64,000 nucleotides of DNA from Arthrobacter sp. Leaf141 (GTDB taxonomy: Bacteria; Actinomycetota; Actinomycetes; Actinomycetales; Micrococcaceae), in the NCBI RefSeq assembly GCF_001424565.1, contig NZ_LMOL01000024.1, positions 39,640 to 103,639 of the forward strand, read 5' to 3'. The first letter of the stretch is position 1; every line of letters begins with the position of its first letter. Made by a program: the position numbers and the translations under genes. The notes under the pieces were generated by a model. That model was not told the DNA's origin, searched no databases, and was given only the letters and a program-made list of their open reading frames with translations. Below are positions 51,988-60,839 of this stretch, one piece after another.

Positions 51988-52086
51988 GGTGCGTCTCCCG
52001 GTTGCAGGTCCCTGCTGGATGCAGGATATGCCTGTTGGCGGGCCCGGTCGAGGGGCGCCGCAGCCATTGTTTTGGGGTCGCAAGTC

Positions 52087-52686
52087 CTACGGGGCGATCA
52101 GAAGTTTGCGGACGCAGTCACGGAGATCTGCGAGAACCTGGGTTTCGGGAGTGCTGCGCGCGAAGGCCGCCATACCGCGGCAGGCAAGTCCGGCGTCCGT
52201 GAGTTCACCGCTGACAAGAAAATCCATAAGTTCCGCAACGGGAAGAAGGCGAACGTGGCCTGATTCAGAATCATCCCAGGCCGTCTCAGATGCCTCCGCC
52301 GCGTTGGCAACGATGAGGAGATGCTTACGTCTCGGCGAGTTCGCGGCCCACCACTCTGAGCCGGCGTAGAAGGCTGATTCCGAGTGATAGCCGGTTTCTT
52401 CCCGTAGTTCCCGAAGGGCTGTATCCGCAGGTTTCTCGTTGCTGTTGAGGTATCCCCCCGGGAGTTCAAGTAAGGCCTTCCCGGGTCCAACGCGGAACTG
52501 TTCGAAAAGGACAACGTGACTTGCTGCAGGGGTGAACGCAAGGGTTGCGGCCGAATCACGGCCGGCAATGACGTCCCAGTCGGTCACGGCCCCATCCGGC
52601 TCTTCGTAGGTATCACGGTTGATCGTCACGAAGCCCTTGTATGCCGTCCTCGTTCGGACCTTTTGCCACGTAGCGGGAACAGACAC
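52087..52686 (-). CDS. NUDIX hydrolase
   Basis: 199 aa. The Nudix box GGYLNSNEKPADTALREL followed by REETGYHSE (G-x5-E-x7-REUxEExGU) is near residue 98. The flanking LFEQFRVGPGKALLELPGG suggests an ADP-sugar/ADP-ribose pyrophosphatase-type member. Confidence 0.87.
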   Translation of the reverse strand: MSVPATWQKVRTRTAYKGFVTINRDTYEEPDGAVTDWDVIAGRDSAATLAFTPAASHVVLFEQFRVGPGKALLELPGGYLNSNEKPADTALRELREETGYHSESAFYAGSEWWAANSPRRKHLLIVANAAEASETAWDDSESGHVRLLPVAELMDFLVSGELTDAGLACRGMAAFARSTPETQVLADLRDCVRKLLIAP

Positions 52687-52891
52687 AGTGCTCCTTTCTG
52701 AGTGACCGGCGGTCAGTTAACCATCAAACTCAAGAGTCTAGACACACAAGCCGGGCTGTCCGCCAAGGAGTTTCCTGGCTTCGCGCTCCGCGCAGCAGCC
52801 TGCCGGGTGATCCGCAGGTTGCGCAGGTATCATGCACCTATGTGTGACGCGGCGCCCCGGCTACGGGTTGCGAAGATGACGGCCGGGCATT

Positions 52892-53494
52892 GTGCTGCGG
52901 TCTGATCTTGGCCCTGCCATCGCTGCGGCCACGGCGATTATCCAGCACCCCCGCGTCCTGGTCATGGGCAGCCAGTCGCTTCTGGGTTCCTTCCCCGAGG
53001 ACCAGTTGCCGGTCTCCGTCACCATGGCCACTCGCGTGGCCGTCGCCCCCTTTGGGACGGGCAACGACGACGCCCTTGCGGACCAGCTCAGTTACGAAGC
53101 CGGCGAATCGTCCGAATTCCACGCGGCCAACGGCTATTACCTAGAGGGTGCACGCCCGCGGACTGCGATCCTGCCGCGGGGTTGGGAAAACCGGCTGGTT
53201 CCTTTCCGGTCCGCAGGGGAAGCCACCGGCCTGTGCCTCGATCCGCATGATCTGTGCGCCGCCAAACTGATGGTGCACCGGCCCAACGACCTGGAGCTTG
53301 TCCGGGCCCTGGTGGAGCTGGAACTTGTGGCCCCGGAAACCCTGGCGGAGCGGCTGGCTGCGATCCAGCCGGACGCACACGCCGACGCTTCCAGCGTGGC
53401 TGTACTGGACGGGAAACGCCGGCTCGCCCTGGCTTTTGTGGCCAGGGAAGGCCGCGAGCGGGCAGAATCCGCACGACGGCGGCTGCCGGACTAA
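52892..53494 (+). CDS. DUF6036-type nucleotidyltransferase-like protein
   Basis: 200 aa from GTG. VLVMGSQSLLGSFPEDQLP near residue 22 is the core of this nucleotidyltransferase-superfamily group; LDPHDLCAAKLMVHRPND near 117 follows. The catalytic Asp pair usually written as E-x-D after the GS motif is not clear (SVTMATRVAVAP), so activity is doubtful. Members often sit in toxin-antitoxin-like pairs; no partner is evident here. Confidence 0.65.
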   Translation: MLRSDLGPAIAAATAIIQHPRVLVMGSQSLLGSFPEDQLPVSVTMATRVAVAPFGTGNDDALADQLSYEAGESSEFHAANGYYLEGARPRTAILPRGWENRLVPFRSAGEATGLCLDPHDLCAAKLMVHRPNDLELVRALVELELVAPETLAERLAAIQPDAHADASSVAVLDGKRRLALAFVAREGRERAESARRRLPD

Positions 53495-54780
53495 GTGCCG
53501 TGGACCTCGTACCGGGCCTTGCCGCCAAGTTTTGCCCGGTACATCGCAGAGTCCGCTTGCCGCAGCAGCTCAGTGACGTCAGCGGTTTCCGCCGTGCGTT
53601 GGGCAACGCCCATGCTCAAGGAGATCCACAGCGTGCGCCCGCTGACGACAAAAGGCTCGTTGAGGGCGGTGTTGATCCGCCCGGCGATCCTTTCCGTCCC
53701 CGCGGTGGTGCCGCCGTCGTCCGCAACAACAACGGCGAACTCGTCGCCTCCCAGCCTCACCACCAGGTTGTCCGCTCCCACGCAGTCCCGCAGGCGGTGC
53801 CCCAGCTGGACCAGGAGGGCGTCGCCTCCTTCGTGGCCCAGTGAATCGTTGACTTCCTTGAAATCGTCAATATCGATGAACAGCAGGCCCTCCCGCGTGC
53901 TGGTGTCCGGATCGACGGGGGCGGCCAGGCGTTCAGCCAATGCCGCGCGGTTGCCAAGCCCGGTGAGCTCGTCATGGGTGGCCCGGTAGGTCAGGGCTGT
54001 GTGGCTTTCCTGGAGTGCGGACGCCATCTTGTTGAACGCCGCCGTGACTTCACCCAGTTCATCGCTGCGGGCCACCGGCAGCCTGTGCGTGTAGTCGCCG
54101 GACTGCAGTTTCATGACGCCCTGGCGGAGCGCGTTGAGGGGGCGGGTCAGGTGCACTGTCATCCGCCGCCGGAAATACAAGGTGGCGCCGACGGCAACAA
54201 CAAACAGTCCCAGCCGGCCCGCCGAGATGAGGCGTTCCATGGCCCGGGTGTCCACAAGCCCGGAATCGAGGGCCTGCAGGGAAGACTGTTGTACCGCCGC
54301 CAACTGGGACCGTACGTCCGCGCCGGTTTCGGCCAGCAGCGCTGGTCCCTGGCTACCGGCGGGACTTGACCCGGCGCCATTCCAAAGGCCTGCCTGTTCC
54401 ATGCCGGTTTGCCATCGTTGCCGGGCGCGCTCCAGGGCGGCCAGCCGGCCGGCGTCGTCAGGTCCTGCCGCAGCGGCCGCCTCGAAAAGGCGACCGACCT
54501 CTGCCTGTCCCTGGCTGAAAGACCCGCGCTCCGGACTGGCAGCCGCCAGCAATCGGTAACCGGACCTTTCGTGCGCTTCCAGTGCCTCGCTGAGGCCCGC
54601 AACACTGGCGTACTCAACCTGAAGGCGCATGGCTGCGTCCTCCATCCCGTTCACCACGAACCTCACGCCAACAATGGTGATGGCGGCGCCCGCCATCAGT
54701 GCCACGAGCATCATCGTGAACACGCGGGACCACTCCCGCTGGAGGCTCCACCTGCGTGGCTTGCGGCGGGCGTTATTCAT
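53491..54780 (-). CDS. Membrane-bound diguanylate cyclase (GGDEF)
   Basis: 429 aa from ATG at 54780 with GAGGA upstream. One membrane helix (VFTMMLVALMAGAAITIVGV) precedes a periplasmic helical sensor of about 145 residues; a second helix (LGLFVVAVGATLYF) is followed by HAMP (RPLNALRQGVMKLQSGDY) and the GGDEF domain with VRLGGDEFAVV near 350. It makes cyclic di-GMP. No EAL domain. Confidence 0.88.
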   Translation of the reverse strand: MNNARRKPRRWSLQREWSRVFTMMLVALMAGAAITIVGVRFVVNGMEDAAMRLQVEYASVAGLSEALEAHERSGYRLLAAASPERGSFSQGQAEVGRLFEAAAAAGPDDAGRLAALERARQRWQTGMEQAGLWNGAGSSPAGSQGPALLAETGADVRSQLAAVQQSSLQALDSGLVDTRAMERLISAGRLGLFVVAVGATLYFRRRMTVHLTRPLNALRQGVMKLQSGDYTHRLPVARSDELGEVTAAFNKMASALQESHTALTYRATHDELTGLGNRAALAERLAAPVDPDTSTREGLLFIDIDDFKEVNDSLGHEGGDALLVQLGHRLRDCVGADNLVVRLGGDEFAVVVADDGGTTAGTERIAGRINTALNEPFVVSGRTLWISLSMGVAQRTAETADVTELLRQADSAMYRAKLGGKARYEVHGT

Positions 54781-54939
54781 GGGTGTCCTCGGACCGGTGG
54801 ATGTTATGCCTAAGTTACAGGGTGCCCGCCGGCGCATCCGACCACTGCGCCCTGGCTGTGGCGCGGGGGAGCAAGGCCTGCTGAGAGGCCCCTGAGGCGG
54901 CTGTGTGACGCACGTGGCTCGCTGTTCCCGGAAAATCCT

Positions 54940-55096
54940 GTAGTGTTGATCCTGTTGTTGTGTTTATGCAGTTGGTAGTTCAGGCAGTACGCGCGGTCGA
55001 AAGTCCGCGTTCTTCTGAAGTAGCGGTTTTGAACACCCCACACCGGAGGGCCCGAAAGTCGGGACTTTCCCTCCACCTTCACGAAGGACAAAAATA
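54940..55096 (+). promoter_or_regulatory. Long structured 5' leader of cold-shock gene
   Basis: About 150 bases of non-coding leader precede the cold-shock ORF. Near its end GGAGGG and CCCTCC enclose a second hairpin (CCCGAAAGTCGGG), at about 55052-55077, close to the ribosome-binding site AAGGAC. Such leaders control cold-shock mRNAs by temperature. Confidence 0.5.
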
Positions 55097-55300
55097 ATGG
55101 CTACTGGTACCGTCAAATGGTTTAACGCTGAAAAGGGCTTCGGCTTCATTTCCCCCGATGACTCCTCACAGGACGTCTTCGCACACTACTCCGCAATCAA
55201 CTCGAACGGCTTCCGTTCACTCGAAGAGAACCAGAAGGTTTCCTTCGACACCGAGCAGGGCCCCAAGGGTCCCCAGGCCACCAACATCCAGGCTCTCTAA
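55097..55300 (+). CDS. Cold-shock protein (CspA family)
   Basis: 67 aa, typical length. RNP1-like GFGFISP and RNP2-like DVFAHYSAI are present; [17 protein letters not shown] is near-invariant in the family. An RNA chaperone. Followed by a strong terminator. Confidence 0.95.
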   Translation: MATGTVKWFNAEKGFGFISPDDSSQDVFAHYSAINSNGFRSLEENQKVSFDTEQGPKGPQATNIQAL

Positions 55301-55336
55301 TTCCTTAGAGTTCCGGGACCGTTAGGTTTCTTGAAG

Positions 55337-55367
55337 CAGGGTCTGCCTCCGGGCAGGCCCTGTTTTT
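55337..55367 (+). terminator. Rho-independent terminator of cold-shock gene
   Basis: CAGGGTCTGCC and GGCAGGCCCTG form an 11-bp stem (one G-U) followed by TTTTTGTT. Confidence 0.85.
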
Positions 55368-55468
55368 GTTAACCCGGGCGTGCTGCATCTGGGGCGCCTA
55401 AGGGGTAATGCCAGTACTTGTTACGGCAGGGACTCCCACCGCCGGGCCCGGTGTGGTGTGGTGGAACG

Positions 55469-55870
55469 GTGAATATCGAACCGAGTACCCCCACCGTAAA
55501 GAACCCGCCCGCACAGTTTGCCGGTGACGTCTGGCTGGACGTGATCGCTGCACCCCATGAGGCGGACCAGCGCATGGTGGTTGCCACCGTGAAGTTCGCG
55601 CCGGGAGCCCGCACCGCCTGGCACTCCCATGCCCGCGGCCAGTACCTGCGCGTTACCCGGGGCGTCGCCCGCTTCGGCGACCGCGAGGGCAACATCATCG
55701 AGGTCCACGCCGGCCAGACGCTCTACACCCCGCCCGGCCAGGACCACTGGCACGCCTCCGCGCCCGGCACCTTCATGGAACACATCGCCATGCTGGAAAA
55801 TGCCGACGATCCGGCCAACACCACCGACTGGAAAGAGCACGTCACCGACGACCAGTACAACGGCCGCTGA
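55469..55870 (+). CDS. Cupin-domain protein
   Basis: 133 aa from GTG at 55469. Cupin motif 1 is GARTAWHSHARGQYLRVTRG and motif 2 is PPGQDHWHASAPGTFMEH. The pattern VHAGQTLYTPPG matches the (R)-mandelonitrile-lyase/carboxymuconolactone-associated cupins. Metal-binding His residues are present; substrate unknown. Confidence 0.83.
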   Translation: MNIEPSTPTVKNPPAQFAGDVWLDVIAAPHEADQRMVVATVKFAPGARTAWHSHARGQYLRVTRGVARFGDREGNIIEVHAGQTLYTPPGQDHWHASAPGTFMEHIAMLENADDPANTTDWKEHVTDDQYNGR

Positions 55871-55965
55871 GCCGCCCCGCTGCCCGGCCTCGCGCAAGCG
55901 GAGGCTGGGTGGCGCCGGTTCCGCGGGATTAGCCGTCGCAGCGCCCTGGCCGTTCGTGAAGCCGG

Positions 55966-56700
55966 CTAGAGGAGGCCCATCGCCTCGCGGACCTCAAACA
56001 GGATGTGGAGCATCGCCTGCTCGGCTGCCACAGTGTCACCGCCGGCAACGGCGGCAGCTACATCCTCGTGGGCCTGCAGTGCCTCGTTCCGCGGCTTGAA
56101 AGGCATCAGTCCCTGCTTGGTCCGGCTGGTGAGGACCTCGGCCACCATTCCCTCCAAAGCCCGGAACATTTCATTGCCGCAGGACCGGAGCAGGAGCTGG
56201 TGGTACTCGATGTCCACGGCGAGGAAGGCCTGAAGATCGCCCGCCTCTCCCAGCCGGCGCAGGTCTCCAGCCAGGGAAACAAGCTGCGCGCGCTCCGCCG
56301 CAGACGCGCGGCGGGCGGCGCCGGCCGCGGCAATGGGTTCCACGGCGATCCGCAGCTCTGTAAGGCTGGCGTACTGCAGCTCGCGGCGGTCCGAGGCCAA
56401 CCGCCACCGCACCAGCTTGGGGTCAAACACGTTCCACAGGCTGCGTTCCTGCACCACGATGCCCACCCGCCGCCGGGAGTACACCAGGTTCATCGACTCC
56501 AGCACTTTCATGGTGTCCCGCGCAACGGTCCGCGAGATCCCGTACTCCTGCTGCAGGCCCTCCAGCGTCAACCGGCTCCCCGGCGGAAGGCTCCCTGACG
56601 CGATGGCCACGCCAACCGCCTCCAGAACCCTGCCCTGCATGGCGGGGGAGGCCCCGCCGTCGTCCGCGTTATCCGCATCCCCAACTGTCGCCGTCGACAT
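55966..56700 (-). CDS. GntR-family regulator of gluconate genes
   Basis: 244 aa from ATG at 56700. The winged helix (GSRLTLEGLQQEYGISRTVARDTMKVLESMNLVYSRRRVG split over residues 38-80) is followed by an FCD domain (IEYHQLLLRSCGNEMFRAL). Divergent from gluconokinase and GntP, whose start region holds an AAGGT-GAT-ACCTT dyad, it is the expected repressor of gluconate uptake. Confidence 0.85.
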   Translation of the reverse strand: MSTATVGDADNADDGGASPAMQGRVLEAVGVAIASGSLPPGSRLTLEGLQQEYGISRTVARDTMKVLESMNLVYSRRRVGIVVQERSLWNVFDPKLVRWRLASDRRELQYASLTELRIAVEPIAAAGAARRASAAERAQLVSLAGDLRRLGEAGDLQAFLAVDIEYHQLLLRSCGNEMFRALEGMVAEVLTSRTKQGLMPFKPRNEALQAHEDVAAAVAGGDTVAAEQAMLHILFEVREAMGLL

Positions 56701-56797
56701 CTGCCCGCCTCTCTCCGCGCCGCAGCGCCCTCCTAGAATACCGAAAATTCGAAAAGGTATGACTTGTGACACGAAAAGATAGTATCTATTAGTCTAA

Positions 56798-56810
56798 AAG
56801 GTGATACCTT
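56798..56810. promoter_or_regulatory. Candidate gluconate-operon operator
   Basis: AAGGTGATACCTT is a perfect 5-bp inverted repeat with a 3-base spacer, in the divergent region between the GntR gene and gluconokinase. A similar half-site AAGGTATGAC lies near 56754. Confidence 0.6.
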
Positions 56811-56888
56811 ATGACTCAGCCCACTGCTAAAGGGGCCGTTACTAAGCTTGCTTCGACAGCCAAAGACGTCTTTCCTCGGAGGTATGAC

Positions 56889-57419
56889 ATGCAGTATCCC
56901 CCCACGCATCTGGTGGTCATGGGCGTAGCCGGATCCGGAAAATCGACCCTGGCCGCTGCCCTGTCGCACCAACTGGGCTGGGCCTGCGCCGAAGCGGACG
57001 AATTCCACCCCGAAACAAACATCGCCAAGATGACCCAGGGAATCGCGCTCCAGGACGAGGACCGATGGCCGTGGCTGGCGAAGATCCAGGAATGGATGAG
57101 TTCGCAGGCCGCAGCAGGCCACAGCACCGTCCTGACCTGCTCCGCGCTCAAGCAAAGCTATCGCCGGCTGCTGGCCGGGGCACAGGGACGCGTCATTTTC
57201 CTGCACCTTGACGGTGGCGCCGACCTCCTGAGTGAGCGGATGCAGGGACGTGAAGGCCACTTCATGCCGCCCACCCTCCTGCCCAGCCAGCTCGCCACCC
57301 TGGAGCCGCTCAGCCAGGAGGAGCTCGAGGCCGGCAGCCTCCGCCTCGATATCTCGCAGTCACCCGAGGAGCTGGTTGCCGCCGTTGTGGCCGCGCTCAA
57401 GCTCCCCGTCACCCACTGA
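56889..57419 (+). CDS. gntK: Gluconokinase
   Basis: 176 aa from ATG at 56889 with CGGAGG upstream; longer in-frame extension to 56811 overlaps the operator. P-loop GVAGSGKST is near residue 11. EADEFHPETNIAKM and LQDEDRWPWLAKI are the gluconokinase substrate/ATP loops; CSALKQSYRRLL follows. Makes 6-phosphogluconate for the pentose phosphate path. First gene of the gntK-gntP unit. Confidence 0.9.
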   Translation: MQYPPTHLVVMGVAGSGKSTLAAALSHQLGWACAEADEFHPETNIAKMTQGIALQDEDRWPWLAKIQEWMSSQAAAGHSTVLTCSALKQSYRRLLAGAQGRVIFLHLDGGADLLSERMQGREGHFMPPTLLPSQLATLEPLSQEELEAGSLRLDISQSPEELVAAVVAALKLPVTH

Positions 57420-57462
57420 CCTTCCGTATCACCCCTTTATCCCCCTGTTTCAAAGGAGAATC

Positions 57463-58866
57463 ATGACCATCGAAGGATGGACTCAAACGCTGGGCGCAGG
57501 CCCCCTGCTGCTCATCGCAGCGGCAGCGATCGTTGTGCTGCTGTTCCTGATCATCAAGCTGCGCATCCACGCCCTGATTGCGCTGATCATGGTCAGCCTG
57601 GGTACCGCGTTCGCCACCGGCATTCCCGCCAACCAGGTGGTTCCCGTCCTGATCAACGGATTCGGCACCACCCTGGGCACCGTGGCGCTCCTGGTGGGCC
57701 TCGGCGCCATGCTGGGCCGCATTGTGGAAACCTCCGGCGGCGCCAAAGTGCTCGCCGACTACCTCATCGGCGTGTTCGGTGAAAAGCGCGCCCCGTTCGC
57801 GCTGGGCCTGGCCTCGCTGATCTTCGGCTTCCCCATCTTCTTCGACGCCGGCCTGGTGGTTATGCTGCCCGTGGTCTTCGCCGTGGCAAACCGCCTGGGC
57901 GGCGGTGTGCTGCGGTACGGGCTTCCCGCCGCCGGTGCGTTCTCCGTGATGCACATCTTCCTGCCGCCGCACCCGGGCCCGGTCTCTGCGGCCGCGTTCT
58001 TTGAGGCCAACGTTGGCCTGGTCATGATCGCTGGCCTCATCACCGCCATCCCCACCTGGTACGTCACCGCCTACCTCTACGGCCTCTACACCGGCAAGAA
58101 GCTGGTCCTGCCCGTCCCGGAACTCCTGGGCCACGCATCCGTCGAAGCAGAGCAGAACCCGCCGAAATTCCGCACCATCGTTGGCCTGCTGCTGCTCCCG
58201 CTGATCCTGATCTTCCTCAACACGGGCCTGAATACCCTCGCTTCCTCCGGCGTCCTGTCCGAGGACGTCAAGAAGGAACAGTGGTTCCAGATCCTGCGCA
58301 CCCTGGGCGAAACCCCGGTGGCGCTGCTCATCGCCGTTCTCGTGGCCCTGTTCGTCCTGGGCGCCCGCCGCGGCAGGGACAGCGGCGACCTCGAGAAGCT
58401 GCTCGAATCCTCCCTCGGCCCGGTTTGCTCCGTCATCCTGATCACCGGCGCCGGCGGCATGTTCGGCGGCGTCCTGCGCACCTCCGGCATCGGCCAGGCG
58501 CTGGCAGATGTGCTGGGCAACCTCGGTATCCCGCTGATCCTGGCCGGCTTCCTCATCTCCGCGATCCTGCGCATCGCCCAGGGTTCCGCCACGGTGGCAC
58601 TGACCACCACGGCAGGGCTGATCGCTCCGGCCGTGGCCCTGGCCGGGCTGAACGGCATGCAGGTGGCTGCGCTGGTCATTGCCGTGGCTGCCGGCTCGGT
58701 TGTGGTCTCGCACGTCAACGACTCCGGCTTCTGGCTGGTGGGCCGCTTCTTCGGCATGGACGTCAAAACCACCCTGAAAACCTGGACCGTGATGGAAACC
58801 CTGATCGGCGTGATGGGCTTCGGCATCGCGGCGGCCATCTTCCTGGTGGCGGGTGTGGGCGGCTAA
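57463..58866 (+). CDS. gntP: Gluconate:H+ symporter (GntP family)
   Basis: 467 aa from ATG at 57463 with AAAGGAGAATC upstream. GntP features: GTTLGTVALLVGLGAMLGRI, ETSGGAKVLADYLIG, IFGFPIFFDAGLVVMLPVVF, HIFLPPHPGPVSAAAF, HVNDSGFWLVGRFFGMD. Thirteen or so membrane helices. Takes up gluconate for the kinase encoded 44 bases upstream. Confidence 0.92.
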   Translation: MTIEGWTQTLGAGPLLLIAAAAIVVLLFLIIKLRIHALIALIMVSLGTAFATGIPANQVVPVLINGFGTTLGTVALLVGLGAMLGRIVETSGGAKVLADYLIGVFGEKRAPFALGLASLIFGFPIFFDAGLVVMLPVVFAVANRLGGGVLRYGLPAAGAFSVMHIFLPPHPGPVSAAAFFEANVGLVMIAGLITAIPTWYVTAYLYGLYTGKKLVLPVPELLGHASVEAEQNPPKFRTIVGLLLLPLILIFLNTGLNTLASSGVLSEDVKKEQWFQILRTLGETPVALLIAVLVALFVLGARRGRDSGDLEKLLESSLGPVCSVILITGAGGMFGGVLRTSGIGQALADVLGNLGIPLILAGFLISAILRIAQGSATVALTTTAGLIAPAVALAGLNGMQVAALVIAVAAGSVVVSHVNDSGFWLVGRFFGMDVKTTLKTWTVMETLIGVMGFGIAAAIFLVAGVGG

Positions 58867-58882
58867 CCTTCCGTACCTCCCG

Positions 58883-58948
58883 CCCAACTGACTCGCAGTT
58901 GTTGTCGTTTTGGGCCCTCAAAACGACAACAACTGCGACCTAGTTGGG
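58883..58948. terminator. 66-base palindrome after gntP
   Basis: CCCAACT ... AGTTGGG encloses a perfect 19-bp stem (TCGCAGTTGTTGTCGTTTT with its complement) and an 8-base loop. It follows gntP by 17 bases. It can act as a terminator; its size and symmetry also fit a dispersed palindromic element. Confidence 0.7.
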
Positions 58949-59063
58949 TGGGGGAGCGCAGCGGCGGGGCGACAGGTGGGAACACCTGTTGCCCCGCCTT
59001 CGTTGTCCCAAGGGCAACGTGCTTTCCCCCAAGCGCGTCTTCGCCCCAACCAAAGGACACACC

Positions 59064-59888
59064 TTGACTCCTCGCACCATTGTGATCACCGGCGCCAGCG
59101 ACGGCATCGGCGCAGCCGCCGCCCGGACGCTGGCCAAAGCGGGGGACACTGTGGTTGTGGTGGGCCGTTCCGCGGAAAAGACCAGCAGCCTGGCCCGTGA
59201 AATCGGCGCTGGTTACTTCCTGGCCGACTTCGCCGACCTCGCCCAGGTCCGCCGGCTCGCTGCTGAGCTGTCGGAAAAGTATCCGCGGATCGACGTCCTG
59301 GCCAACAACGCCGGCGGCATCATGGGCAAGCGCACCCTCACCGTGGACGGCAACGAAGCCACCTTCCAGATCAACCACCTGGCCCCGTTCCTGCTGACCT
59401 CGCTGCTGATGGACACCCTGATCGCCAGCAACGCCAAGGTCATCAACACCTCCAGCGCTGCCAACGGCTTCGGCAAACTGGACCTGTTCGATCTCACCTC
59501 CGAGCAGGGCTATTCCACCAACCGTGCGTACGGCACCGGCAAACTCGCCAACATTCTCTTCACCACCGAACTGCACCGCCGCTTCAGCGACCAGGGAATT
59601 TCGACGGCGGCCTTCCACCCGGGCGTGGTCCGCACCAACTTCGCGGCCGAGTCCACCAGCCCCATGCGGCACGCGTACAAAACGATCCTTAACCGTTTTA
59701 TGCTCACCCCGGACCAGGGCGCGGACACGCTGTTGTGGCTCATCAATGGCACGGCCGGCACCGACTGGATTTCCGGGCTGTACTACGCCAAGCGTGCACT
59801 CGCGAAGGCCAACAAGCAGGCGTACGACGCCGAACTGGCCCGCGCCCTCTGGGACAAGAGCGAAGAGCTGGTCAAAGCCTCGGTCTGA
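59064..59888 (+). CDS. Short-chain dehydrogenase/reductase
   Basis: 274 aa from TTG at 59064 with AAAGGAC upstream. GASDGIGAAAA cofactor motif, NNAGGIMG, and catalytic YGTGK near residue 157 (Tyr-x3-Lys). Retinol-dehydrogenase-like group. Substrate unknown. It follows the palindrome after gntP and may have its own promoter. Confidence 0.85.
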   Translation: MTPRTIVITGASDGIGAAAARTLAKAGDTVVVVGRSAEKTSSLAREIGAGYFLADFADLAQVRRLAAELSEKYPRIDVLANNAGGIMGKRTLTVDGNEATFQINHLAPFLLTSLLMDTLIASNAKVINTSSAANGFGKLDLFDLTSEQGYSTNRAYGTGKLANILFTTELHRRFSDQGISTAAFHPGVVRTNFAAESTSPMRHAYKTILNRFMLTPDQGADTLLWLINGTAGTDWISGLYYAKRALAKANKQAYDAELARALWDKSEELVKASV

Positions 59889-59893
59889 GGGAC

Positions 59894-60730
59894 CTAGCCT
59901 TCACAGCCGAAGCCGTCGCCATCCCGGTCCAGCCCGTAGATGTCGCTGCCAATGACGCTGACAGGGCCCTGGACGTAAGCGGGTCCGTTTCCGCTTCCGC
60001 CGGCACAGTCAACGTCCGAGGCGATGGGGACGCAGCCTGAATAGTTGGGATCGCAGCCAGACGCCGCCGCAGGTGCTGCCGGAGCTGCCCGCTGCGGCGG
60101 CACAGCGGCTGCCGCTGCTGCCTGGGCGGCCGCTGCGTCCCGGGCGGCCTGGGCCTGGGCCGCTGCCTTTTCTGCCGCTGCCTGCTCCGAGGCGGCTTGC
60201 TCGGCAGCCGCTTTGTCGGCCGCTGCCTTTTCTGCCGCAGCCCGCTCTGCCGCTGCCTTTTCTGCAGCAGCCCGCTCTGCCGCTGCCTTCTCCGCGTCCG
60301 CTTTATCAGCCGCCGCTTTGTCCGCGGCGGCCTTCTCTGCTGCTGCCTTGCTGGCGGCGGCAGCCACCAGCTTTGTGGTCAGGCTCCGGGCCGCCGATTC
60401 CTCCAGCCACACCAGCGTCCCCGTCTCATCCCTGGTGCACACATAAGTGTCTCCGTCCGACGCCCGCCGGCCATCCACGGGGGCGCACGCAGTGTTGGCG
60501 ATCGGCAGGGCGGTGGCAGACGGTGTTGCCGTGCTGGTTTCCGCCGTGCCGCCCGCAGTACTGAGCGAGGCGGTGGACCCGCCGCAGCCGGCGAGGAGCA
60601 CCGCCGTCGCAATCATGGCCACCGTGATGAACGCCGTTTGGGCGGGTTCCCGCCCTGTGAGTCCGGCCGACACGGCGGCGTTGAGGTGCCGGGCAGGGCC
60701 CGCCCAGGCCCGGTTTGAATGCGCAGTCAC
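59894..60730 (-). CDS. Alanine/lysine-repeat lipoprotein with excalibur-like C-terminus
   Basis: 278 aa; start uncertain, with a shorter start near the signal peptide likely. The lipobox LLAGC is near residue 48. A KAAAEKAAADKAAA-type repeat of about 75 residues (roughly 120-195) would form a long helix. The C-terminus has SDVDCAGGSGNGPAYV and GLDRDGDGFGCE, a calcium-binding excalibur-like motif. Probably anchored outside the membrane, spanning part of the wall. Confidence 0.7.
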   Translation of the reverse strand: MTAHSNRAWAGPARHLNAAVSAGLTGREPAQTAFITVAMIATAVLLAGCGGSTASLSTAGGTAETSTATPSATALPIANTACAPVDGRRASDGDTYVCTRDETGTLVWLEESAARSLTTKLVAAAASKAAAEKAAADKAAADKADAEKAAAERAAAEKAAAERAAAEKAAADKAAAEQAASEQAAAEKAAAQAQAARDAAAAQAAAAAAVPPQRAAPAAPAAASGCDPNYSGCVPIASDVDCAGGSGNGPAYVQGPVSVIGSDIYGLDRDGDGFGCEG

Positions 60731-60839
60731 TTTGTCCCCCAGGTCCTGCCGGATGCGATTTTACGGCCAGCGTAGCCGTCGTCCACAGCTGGAAAGCGGG
60801 TCAGGCGCAAATCTTGAGCCATTCCTTGGGGAGCGGCCG

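Noticed and set aside
57409..58887. A 492-codon minus-strand frame opposite gntP
   Set aside because: Antisense shadow of a gene with strong GntP motifs.
60197..60360. Short-period repeats that could be taken for a tandem-repeat or CRISPR-like array
   Set aside because: They are the alanine/lysine codon repeats of the lipoprotein gene, with no spacers.
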